Positions 1 to 9,100 of a stretch of DNA of 14,240 bases are shown here, in pieces. The stretch is from an uncultured bacterium (GTDB lineage: Bacteria > Bacteroidota > Bacteroidia > Bacteroidales > Marinifilaceae). The notes under the pieces were generated by a model. That model saw only the letters and a program-made list of their open reading frames with translations, searched no databases and was not told the DNA's origin. How positions within the stretch are numbered: position 1 is the first letter of the stretch; each line of letters opens with the position of its first letter. Made by a program: the position numbers and the translations under genes. The stretch spans positions 1 through 14,240 of the forward strand of contig CAJMQA010000059.1 of NCBI GenBank assembly GCA_905215395.1, read 5' to 3'.

Positions 1-2
1 AG

Positions 3-3000
3 ACAGGAAAAGCTCCTGTCAATATTGAAGGAAATCCGCTGCGATTGTCAGAGGCCGGTAAATATACTGTAAAAGTTGTTGGTAAGTATAATGAAGTATG
101 TACATCGGATACGGTGAAACTGACAGATGTGGATTTACGCCAGGTTGAGTTGGCGCAAGTGGTGACTCCTGACCGGGAATTTCTGGAGGGTGGGACGATC
201 ACTTCTGTAGCTACTGCTTCCGGTGGATGGGGACCTTATACCTATAAATGGACTTCTCCGATACCGATCCGTAATAATACGGTGGACGGCCCGGATACCT
301 ATACTGTTTCCGGTGCGTCAGCTGCTTCCTACCGGTTTAGTGTCAGTGTGGAGGATTTACATGGATGTACGGCTGGGTCGATTCCAACGACGGTGACCAG
401 AAAAGCTGGTGGTCTTACTTTGACGGCTGATACGATGTATGCTTATTGTGATGGAGGTATGGTCATACTGCAGGCAAAAGCCAGTGGAGGAACAGGTGGT
501 TATGATTACGAATGGCGTAAGGTTGGAGAAAATGATATCCTGGCTGCTACTCAGACTTATCTGGTAGAAAATCCGGGTACAGAATCCTATGAGGTAACAG
601 TAAAAGATCACTCTTCTCCCCAATTGATGAGAAAAGAGATTGTGAATCTGGCAGAGAAAAAATTATCGACAAAAGCTCCGGTATTGACAACTCCGGGAAC
701 TATAACCGTCGCTTCCGGTCAGAAAGCCATACTTACCGTTCGTGCTAATCCGGCAGAAACGACGAAATCACAGTGGAGATGGGAACGGGTGGAAAATCTG
801 AATGCACCGGGAGAGGCAACCAAGCAAATAGCACAGACAAAAAAACTGACCGGAGATGAGCAATATAAAGTGTATACGATAGATAAGAACTACTGTCTCA
901 GTAAAAAAGAACCTTTAAATGTGAAGGTAGTAACTGATGGTTCCAGTTTCGATATAGGGATAGATGCTCAGGAGATGATGTGTGCTACGGCCAGACAAAC
1001 ATTGGGAGTTACACTTGCTCCGGAACAGACGGGAACATTGAAATATACCTGGACCTCTATACCTGACCTGTTTGGTGCTTCGGGCAGTACAGAGTCTAAT
1101 CCGGAAATTCAACCCACAACACCGGGTTCGTATGTAATTATTGTTACTGTGGAGAATGCGGCAGGAATAAAGAATACAGCGGTGAAGACGATAGAGGTGT
1201 CTGGAAATCAGGTACCAATACTGGCTATGGATTTTAAGTCTAAAGTATGTGAAGGGGATACTGTGACAGTAACATCCGACATAGGTATTAAAGACAATGT
1301 TTATACCTGGTATGTTAATGGTGTGAGAAGTAGTGTTACCGGGAATAAGTTACCTTTGGATGATATCAAAGGTACAAACCAGACCGTGAAAGTACTGGCA
1401 ACAGCCAACAATGGCTGTGTGGGAGAACAGGAAGAAACGCACAATATCAATGCCCGGCCGGTTCTGGCTTGGAATCCGGTATTGCCTGGTGCTGTGGAGA
1501 TTGGGGATGTGGTGCATGCGACTGCGGTTCCGGAATCTAAGACTGTCAATGATTATACTTACAAATGGGTAGGAACTCCGGCAGGAACTGCCAATAGAAA
1601 TGTATATACCGTTACTCCTCAGAATGGAGATACGCAACTTAATTTTACGGTTGTAGCAACAGATAATACAACGAGTTGTAAATCTAAACCTCTGCCGGGA
1701 GAAGTGAAAGTAAATGCCATGGAACTGACACCTACCATTGTGATGGATGGTTTGGCCTGTGTCGGTGGTTCTGCAATATTGAAAGTAACAGACGTTATTG
1801 GGGAGTCGGGACCATTTACGTACGAATGGACAGAGACCGGTAAGACCACGGTATTGAGCACTACTAAAACCTTGATTGTAGATGTGAATTCAACTGCAGC
1901 TGTGGAGTATACAGTGAAAGTTCAGGTGCAGGGAGGAGATAAAAAAGGTGTTGCTGCCTGGACTGTTACCGGAGTGAACGGCAAGCTTGTGCCGAGAGCG
2001 ATTGCCTGTGATGATATTACGATTCCGATTAATCAGTCGGCAGTATTGACAGCCAATGCTGTTGGTACGAAACCCTTTGCCTGGACCTGGGCTCCGGAGA
2101 GTGAATTGTTGTCGGCAGATGAAGTGAATTTGCAAAGTCCTTATACCAGAACTTTGAATCGTAATACGGAGTATAAAGTTTGGGTGAAAGATCAGACCGG
2201 TTGTGTCAGTAGGCCGGATCAGCTGAATGTCTTGATAAAAGGTAGTGATGCCCTGAATGTACAAATCATTCCGGATATGGAATTGTGTTTGGGAAATAAT
2301 GTACAGTACCGGGCTGTTGTGACCAACAATTCCGGTTATCCGGCAACTGTTGCAACTTCCGAATGGAAATCAGTGAATGGTTTTGCAAAAACGGAACTTT
2401 TACAGGCTACTTATCAGGCACAGAAGGCAGGAACAGATACCATTGTTGTGGTTGTCAGCAACGGTTCGGTGACTGCTACAGCGAAGAAAATCATCCATAT
2501 TAAACCTTTCACCGCACCGACACTGGATTTTGTGAATCTGGCCAATGTAGCGTGTGCCGGAGAAGAACTGGAGGTAAGGGCAAGTGTGGCTAATAAAGGT
2601 ATTAACTGGTTTGTGAGCAAGGATAACGGAGCTCCGGTGCAAGCAAGTGGAACGACATACTCTTTTGCTTCAGCCGGTGAATATCAGATAAAAGTGGTCA
2701 CTAATACTGAAAATTGTGTCTCCGATACTTTAACCAGGGGTATTATAATTGCTCCGGTTCCACAGGTTCTGGCAGTAAATATTGATTCTACCTGTAACCG
2801 GGCAAAAGTAGTGGCCGTTACCAGAGATGCTACGAAGTGGAAATGGAATGAGACAAATATAATCGGAGCTTGTGAGAACGGTATCGATAGTATCCGTTAT
2901 TACAAAACGATTGAAATGAGTGAGAATTTCGCTGGTTCATTGGAAGCTTCGAATGATGCCGGATGTAAGAGTTCTGCGTTTGCCTATAATGGTGTGATCT

Positions 3001-6000
3001 ATTCATTGCCGGTCATTACACTTAATCCGAGAACTTTGAGTGTCTATCCGAATACACAGGTGAATATTGCGGCGGCTTTATCTTTGAACAATCCTTATAT
3101 TCTGGAATGGAATCCGAATGATTTGCTGGAATCCGGACAGGGAACGAAAAATATTACGACAAAACCCTTGGCGATGGCATCAGATCCCTATGAGTTTACT
3201 TTGGTAGCTAAAAATACCGGAGATGAGTCATGTCAAACGACTGCTACAGCTACTGTTGCAGTGGATGAAGAAGATTTCAAGGTAACCTTTGAAGCAGAGG
3301 AAGTTGAGGTTTGTCAGGGAGTTCAAAGAACTTTTAGAGTAGAGGCTCTGAATAATAAATATCCTCTGCCGGTAACCTATATTTTTACGTCCAATTATCC
3401 TGGATTTGCAAATAAGACTTCAACTGATAATTATGTAAGCAGTGTATTCAATACGGCCGGTACCTATGAAATATATGTTGAAGCCCGGAATACAAACCCA
3501 TTGGGTTCGGATGTGCGGAAAGATACGATTACGGTTCAGGTAAACCCGGCTCCGGCTTTGAGCATTACTGCGCCGGCATTGGGAGGAATGTATTCATTGT
3601 GTGAATACAAAGGCGAGATTAAAGTGAATATGAATGCGACTGCAGGTACCGGAGAATGGACTCTTTATTATCGCCTGGATGAGGTTAAAAAGCAGGAAAT
3701 TTTTGCTACAACCAGTCATGTCCTGACACTGACGACGGGCGGAGAATTTTATGCTGATTCGATTGTGGATAGTAAGGGATGTAAGAAGGATTATTCTGAA
3801 GATATGATTGGTTTTACCATTACTGATGATGTGCCGAGAATAGCCATGACCTCAACGGATCCTTATACGAAATGTAAGGGAAGTACTACTGATTTGAATA
3901 TTCAGATTACAAATGCAGGTGCAGACTATTATCCGTTGAAACTGAATTATAAAGAAGGGCCTTCATTGAAAGAATTTGTATTTACAGATGCTTCAACGAA
4001 ATTTGCATCAACTTATAAAGGTATTTATTCTTTAGATAGTATTACCTCTGAATCCAAAGGATGTACATATAGGTTGAAAGAGCATAATAAGGTAACCGTA
4101 AGTGAGTATGCTGAAAACGTTCCGGTATTGACTTTGACGGATAAGAGCGAGAAGAAGTTCTGTGAAGGAGGCTCTGTTTCGATTCCGGTAAATGTAACGG
4201 TAGGAAAGCCTGACTATACTATTACCTATACCTTGAACGGGGTTGAAAATACGCAACAATTGACTGCTGACGGTGATAATGCGATTACCGTTTCCGGCAA
4301 TGGTCCGTTGGTGATTACGAAGTTTGCTGATGCCAATGGTTGTGGTACTTATACTGCCGGTGAAACGGTGGATATCACCAGAAGTGAAAAACCTGCACTG
4401 GCGATTACAACTTCGGATCGTTTGTTGTGTGGTGGTTCTTTGGATTTAGGTCTGAAATTCGACAAGGGAACAGCTCCTTATGTATTGTATTATTCCGTGG
4501 ATGGTGGTAGCGTACAGACCAAGACGTTCAGTACAGATGACGGTTCGTTGAATAGCGATAAGAGCGCTGTTTGGAACATTGTTAACGAAGGGACAATCTC
4601 ATTGACTAAAGTTGTGGATCAGACGGGTTGTGAGGTGAACGGTGATGAAATAACCGGCGGACCTGAGATTGTTGTGGATTCCTTCCGCTTGTATGCACGT
4701 CTGGATGCCAGTGATGCACAATGTGCTACTGCAGATGCGAAGTTAAGAATCGACTTTACAGGTACAAGCTGGGAACAGGTTATTGGTGGTGTTAAGATTG
4801 AATATGAATTTGAACCGATTAGCGGTAGTGGGGCGATTCCAACGTCGGTTACGAAGACCAAGGCTGAAGTGCAGAATGGCATTGAACTGGCTGGTTTGCA
4901 ACAAGGAACTTACCGTTTGCTGAGAGTAACTGATTTGAAGGAAGGTTCAGGCGCAAGTTCATGTATAGGTATCCTGCCACAGACTGAGACTGAAAGAACG
5001 GTGACCGTTATCAAGGCTCCGGTGGTTGAAATTGACTCCATGGACTTTGCAATCCAGAGAGGAGAAACTTTTGTGCTGGGTATCAAGGATCTGAAGCCTG
5101 CAGAGTTCAATTATTCCTGGCAGCTGCTTCCCGGTGACTATACCGATGCTACAGCTCCGGATTACAAGATAAACGGAACTATGGGAACGGCAGATATGAA
5201 GTATGTATTGAAAGGAACCAATAAAGATGTAGCTTCCTGCTTCAGTACAGATACCATCAATGTCTATAAGATTCCGGAAGCTCCGACTTTGACTATCGAT
5301 ACAAACCGGACACGTTTGGATCTGATCCTGAAATGGACGACAGTTGAAGATAAGAAAATGATTTCAGGCTATCAGGTGATGTATAACAAGTGGGATGCCT
5401 ATGCAATAGAAAGACCATATTCAGAAAAGCAAAGCTTTAATAATCTGGCAAATTCCGGAGAATTGCCTGCCGCTTCCCTGGATACACTGGAATTTTTCTA
5501 CTTGAGAGCAATGCGTGAAATCAAAATTGGAGATCAGATACGGCAGTATTATTCGTTGAGTAGTGATACAGTGGGATACTATAAGTTTAAGATACAGTTG
5601 AATACAGCTTTAGCTAGTGATAATTTGATGCCAATTTTCTTTGATATATCGCAAGCCGGATATAGTAAGAGTGAAGATATAATAAAGCAATTGAAACCTA
5701 TGGTTCCATATATATACAGATTTAAGTATCCGACGCAAGAATGGGAAGCATCATATGTCCGTCCCAATGGAGTACCTGTAGGTTCGTTTGATTTAGTTCC
5801 GGGTAGTTTATTGAAATTGAAGGCAAGTGCGGAAACGACCTTTATACAGTATGGTAAATTGCCTCCAAAATTCAATATTGAATTGATGAATAGTAATGTA
5901 AATATAACGAACTTAAATGAGACATTTATGCTGCTACAGCGTTTGGATTTGAAAGATGCTGGAAATTTCTTTAATGAATATGGAGATGTTCGCTATATAT

Positions 6001-6143
6001 ATTATTGGAATTTTTCACTTCAGGAATGGGTTTTTGCACAAAAGCGCCCCAATGGAGCTATACAAGGTAATTTTTCACTAAAACCGTTAATGCCTTTACA
6101 AATTTTATTGAAGGATGGATTTTCAAATATATTTTGGAAATAG
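3..6143 (+). CDS. Giant Ig/PKD-like repeat surface protein (adhesin-like), 5'-truncated by the window edge
   Basis: At least 2,046 codons are present, ending at TAG 6141-6143. The frame is open to the first bases of the window and already encodes the middle of a beta-sandwich module, so the true start lies upstream. By eye the protein is about 20 modules of 80-110 residues. Many have the hallmarks of PKD/SprB-type Ig-like domains: a Cys near the first strand (C-x-G), a Y-x-W strand mid-domain, and a closing Y-x-V-x-V-x-D-x-x-GC strand. Codons 5280-5579 resemble fibronectin III, and 5583-6140 encode two tandem C-terminal repeats. No CHU_C domain or PNPxxG-type sorting motif is visible. Such proteins are typically long extracellular stalks or adhesins exported by Sec and then T9SS. 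Here that role is inferred from architecture and from the downstream sprF-like gene. Binding partner unknown. The family assignment is firm, the exact function is not. Confidence 0.9.
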   Translation, partial: TGKAPVNIEGNPLRLSEAGKYTVKVVGKYNEVCTSDTVKLTDVDLRQVELAQVVTPDREFLEGGTITSVATASGGWGPYTYKWTSPIPIRNNTVDGPDTYTVSGASAASYRFSVSVEDLHGCTAGSIPTTVTRKAGGLTLTADTMYAYCDGGMVILQAKASGGTGGYDYEWRKVGENDILAATQTYLVENPGTESYEVTVKDHSSPQLMRKEIVNLAEKKLSTKAPVLTTPGTITVASGQKAILTVRANPAETTKSQWRWERVENLNAPGEATKQIAQTKKLTGDEQYKVYTIDKNYCLSKKEPLNVKVVTDGSSFDIGIDAQEMMCATARQTLGVTLAPEQTGTLKYTWTSIPDLFGASGSTESNPEIQPTTPGSYVIIVTVENAAGIKNTAVKTIEVSGNQVPILAMDFKSKVCEGDTVTVTSDIGIKDNVYTWYVNGVRSSVTGNKLPLDDIKGTNQTVKVLATANNGCVGEQEETHNINARPVLAWNPVLPGAVEIGDVVHATAVPESKTVNDYTYKWVGTPAGTANRNVYTVTPQNGDTQLNFTVVATDNTTSCKSKPLPGEVKVNAMELTPTIVMDGLACVGGSAILKVTDVIGESGPFTYEWTETGKTTVLSTTKTLIVDVNSTAAVEYTVKVQVQGGDKKGVAAWTVTGVNGKLVPRAIACDDITIPINQSAVLTANAVGTKPFAWTWAPESELLSADEVNLQSPYTRTLNRNTEYKVWVKDQTGCVSRPDQLNVLIKGSDALNVQIIPDMELCLGNNVQYRAVVTNNSGYPATVATSEWKSVNGFAKTELLQATYQAQKAGTDTIVVVVSNGSVTATAKKIIHIKPFTAPTLDFVNLANVACAGEELEVRASVANKGINWFVSKDNGAPVQASGTTYSFASAGEYQIKVVTNTENCVSDTLTRGIIIAPVPQVLAVNIDSTCNRAKVVAVTRDATKWKWNETNIIGACENGIDSIRYYKTIEMSENFAGSLEASNDAGCKSSAFAYNGVIYSLPVITLNPRTLSVYPNTQVNIAAALSLNNPYILEWNPNDLLESGQGTKNITTKPLAMASDPYEFTLVAKNTGDESCQTTATATVAVDEEDFKVTFEAEEVEVCQGVQRTFRVEALNNKYPLPVTYIFTSNYPGFANKTSTDNYVSSVFNTAGTYEIYVEARNTNPLGSDVRKDTITVQVNPAPALSITAPALGGMYSLCEYKGEIKVNMNATAGTGEWTLYYRLDEVKKQEIFATTSHVLTLTTGGEFYADSIVDSKGCKKDYSEDMIGFTITDDVPRIAMTSTDPYTKCKGSTTDLNIQITNAGADYYPLKLNYKEGPSLKEFVFTDASTKFASTYKGIYSLDSITSESKGCTYRLKEHNKVTVSEYAENVPVLTLTDKSEKKFCEGGSVSIPVNVTVGKPDYTITYTLNGVENTQQLTADGDNAITVSGNGPLVITKFADANGCGTYTAGETVDITRSEKPALAITTSDRLLCGGSLDLGLKFDKGTAPYVLYYSVDGGSVQTKTFSTDDGSLNSDKSAVWNIVNEGTISLTKVVDQTGCEVNGDEITGGPEIVVDSFRLYARLDASDAQCATADAKLRIDFTGTSWEQVIGGVKIEYEFEPISGSGAIPTSVTKTKAEVQNGIELAGLQQGTYRLLRVTDLKEGSGASSCIGILPQTETERTVTVIKAPVVEIDSMDFAIQRGETFVLGIKDLKPAEFNYSWQLLPGDYTDATAPDYKINGTMGTADMKYVLKGTNKDVASCFSTDTINVYKIPEAPTLTIDTNRTRLDLILKWTTVEDKKMISGYQVMYNKWDAYAIERPYSEKQSFNNLANSGELPAASLDTLEFFYLRAMREIKIGDQIRQYYSLSSDTVGYYKFKIQLNTALASDNLMPIFFDISQAGYSKSEDIIKQLKPMVPYIYRFKYPTQEWEASYVRPNGVPVGSFDLVPGSLLKLKASAETTFIQYGKLPPKFNIELMNSNVNITNLNETFMLLQRLDLKDAGNFFNEYGDVRYIYYWNFSLQEWVFAQKRPNGAIQGNFSLKPLMPLQILLKDGFSNIFWK
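3552..4679 (+). repeat. Array of four related Ig-like modules inside the first adhesin
   Basis: Four consecutive modules begin near 3552, 3831, 4122 and 4392. Each opens with P-x-(L/I)-x-(I/L/M)-T, has an early Cys followed by Gly or Lys (for example C-E-G-G-S or C-G-G-S), then a hydrophobic strand around L-x-Y, and closes with a strand leading into a Gly-Cys or Lys-Gly-Cys. They look closer to one another than to the upstream PKD-like modules, which carry a Y-x-W strand instead. The subfamily reading is by eye. Boundaries are good to a few residues. Confidence 0.55.
5583..6140 (+). repeat. Tandem duplicated C-terminal domain of the first adhesin
   Basis: Two direct protein repeats of 95 and 91 residues end the protein: 5583-5867, starting K-F-K-I-Q-L, and 5868-6140, starting K-F-N-I-E-L. 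The best-conserved core aligns without gaps over 32 residues with 14 identities: Y-I-Y, six residues, Q-E-W, five residues, R-P-N-G, then G-x-F-x-L-x-P. The repeats follow the FnIII-like segment and take the position where T9SS cargo usually carries its sorting domain. The W-containing core loosely recalls short repeats near the C-termini of other bacterial surface proteins, but I cannot assign a named family. A role in sorting, anchoring or capping is inference. Confidence 0.75.
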
Positions 6144-6197
6144 AAATTATAAAGAACATTAATGGGCTATGGTATTAAATAAAGAGCATATTAAATT

Positions 6198-9100
6198 ATG
6201 AAGAGGTTATTTGTAACAGGTTTGTTGCTGTTTATAATAAGAGTCGGTTTTTCTGCAAACCCTATGTATAATATAGAAGTCTATGTAGATGGAGCCGAGG
6301 TTAAAGATTGTACAAGTAGCTTGACAGCAAGTACCGTGAAATGGAAGATGACTAATGTTACAGCAGGAGTTTTTGTGGAAAGTTCTGAGATGAGTTCATC
6401 TTCATGGTACCTTGATCCGTGGGGAATGGATATGATTTCTTTGCCTACTTTTACTTTAAACTTACAAAAATTAGATGAGAAATCTCCTCTGAAAGGAGGG
6501 GAGAATATGCTTTTTGAAGTTGAAGTAATTAGTGGTCCTTATGCTGGTTATAAAGGTTCTGTGTCCTTTACTCAGAATTCTAATCATATGAATGATATGT
6601 TGGGTAGTGACGGAATAAATCTTGTTGCGCCGCCTAAGATGGAGATTTTAATATCTGCGTCGAATTTGACCTTGTGTCAGGGGGCGACTACCGGTAATAC
6701 TTTAACGGCTACTGTAAAAAATGCCACCGGTATTACCTCTGTGAGTTGGAAGCGGGCTGACGGAAGCGCAATTCCGGGCTTGTCGGCTAGTGGTTTCACG
6801 GCAAATTTTTCCGGAGTGCCGGCAGGAGATTATCAGGTGGTGGCTACGGTTGGAGAAACGACTTCAGATGCTGTATCTGTGTCTGTAAAGGCGAGACCTG
6901 CCAAACCTGTGATTCAGTTGAACCCCAGCACAGTCTGTGTGGGAGACCAGGTTGTGGCCAGTGTACAGGGAGGCGGCGAGACTGGAGTTTCCTACACCTG
7001 GACACCTACGAATGCTTCCAAGACAAGTACTGCAACTTATACAGCTGCTAGCGCTGCGACAACTTATAGTGTTGTTCCTACCTTAGATGGTTGCCAGGGA
7101 GAAAAATCGAATGATGCACTTTTGACATTTAAGCCGGCTCTGGCTGTATCAGGAACAACTGAAATTCAATGTAAGGTTGATCATTATCAGGCTGTTGTCA
7201 AATTTACCGGAGATGGAGGGGGGACGATCAGGTGTTTCGAAGATTTAGCCTGTACGCAAGAGTTCGTTAATGCTCAATGGACTAGCAGAACCCAGGTGAC
7301 ATTACAGGATCTTACCTTGGGAGCGCATGATTTCTATTTTAAAGGAGATAATTCCTGTGGTGTGGTGCGTGTGACTGTGAACGATAATGGAAAATGTGTC
7401 TGTGGTGCGCATCTGGCAATTACAGGTGGGGGAGAATTTTGTGCAGGGGCTAAGGTTTCTGAAATTGTAGTGAAAGCAACCTTGACCAGTGAGTTTGAGC
7501 GTTGGACTGTAAAAGTGAAGGATCCGAACAACAGGCTGGTGCTGGATATTCAGGATGAGAGAAGTGATAAAGAATGGAGATTTACTCCGACAGAGTCCGG
7601 TTTATATACCATCACGGAATTTGTTGCTTATGATGCAGACAATCATAGTTGTGGGGAGATTACCGGTAATAGTAGTGTGCGGGTAACTATCAATCCGGCT
7701 CCGGTATTGAATTCGTTTACAGTTTCCAAGGCAGAAGGGTGTGCGGGAGAAGACCTGCAACTGGAGGCTGTCGCTTCTCAGGGAACACAACCTTATAAAT
7801 ACATTTGGAAAGGAGAGGGTGTGCCTGCCGCAGAGCAGACTATCAATACCGTGAATACGAAAATTGCTGCCGGTGATAAGAGTTATACAGTACAGATAAA
7901 AGATAGTAAGAATTGTGTGACAACAGTATCGGAAGCGAAACATGTGATCGGACACCAGGTGACGGTGTCGGCATCGGCTTTGGCTTCTACTGTAATCAAT
8001 GGGGCTTCGACAACTTTGAATAGTTCGGCTACTTTTATTCCGATTACGGAATCTGCTGCTCGCTATGAATGGACACCTCAGGATAAGATTAACGGGGATA
8101 ATACGGTTCAGAGTCCGAAAACCGTCAATCTCAGTGCGAGACAGAAATATGAAGTGGAAGTTTGGGATGATTTTGGTTGTTCCGGAAGGGGGGCTGTAAC
8201 GATAAATGTTAGTGGTTCCCCGCTCGCAGTTACTGCTACCGGTGGAAGTGCATGCTATGGTTCTGAGTTGAAATTGAGTTGTGATCCCGAGGGTGGAAGC
8301 GGAGATGGTAACCCTACAAAATATACCTATAAGTGGATTCCGCAGGGACAATTGGTATTTGAGCGGACAGATGTTCAGGAGCCAGTTGTAGATGCCACAA
8401 CACCTCCGGGAAAATACAAAGCCACTGTGCAGGTAAGTGATAATGTAAATACAGTCACTTCGGGAGAAGTAGAAGTTGAAGTGAAGGCTAAACCTGTATT
8501 AACACAACCGACGGCAAGTCCGAATAGCGGATTGAACTCTGTAACTTCAACCCTGAATGTTACAGTTACTCCTTCTGAAGCAGGAGTGGCATGGACTCCT
8601 TCAGAGAAGATAGTGAATGGCGTAACTAGTACGACAGCCACCACTGTGGCGTTGAAGGCCGATCAGACTTTCACTGTAAAAGCCTCTCTGAATGGTTGTT
8701 TTGATGAAAAGAGCGTGAAAGTTAGCGTGACGACTACGGATGTGGTTGTCGATGTAGAAGGGGCGCAGGGATGTGCCGGTGCAAATCTGGCTATAGAGGC
8801 AAATCCCCGGGGCGGTTCCGGAAATTACAGTTATCAATGGGGAACCAGTACGCCGGGAGGTGTGGTGTTGAGCAGTAATACAGCGAAGAGACCGACTATT
8901 CAGAACTCATCATCTCTGTCGGGAACCTACTCTATTCCGGTAACAGTAGATGATGGCGATGGACAAATAAAGGAAGGTGTCGCTGTTGTGAAGATTTTTG
9001 ATGCAGTTAAAGCTGAGTCAACAGCTGTTTGTGACGGGGATAAATACGATGCAGTGATCACGGTGAAGAAAGGTGAAAAGCCGTTTACTCTGTACTCGGA

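Noticed and set aside
45..47. TTG as a start codon for the first adhesin
   Set aside because: The frame is open from base 3 and bases 3-44 encode a continuing beta-sandwich module with no signal peptide at the TTG. The true start lies outside the window.
6144..6197. Terminator or promoter in the gap between the two adhesins
   Set aside because: The 54 bases are very AT-rich but show no stable stem and no TTTG...TAnnTTTG pair, so co-transcription is the simpler reading.
6100..6260. Adhesin 1 and adhesin 2 as one gene split by a frameshift
   Set aside because: Both are in the same frame, the first ends with a complete repeat and a TAG, and the second opens with its own signal peptide.
7602..8351. 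249-aa open frame on the - strand
   Set aside because: It lies wholly inside the second adhesin gene, has no recognisable domain and reads as an antisense shadow of a long, stop-poor repeat gene. The same applies to the frames at 9018-9557 and 11253-11810.
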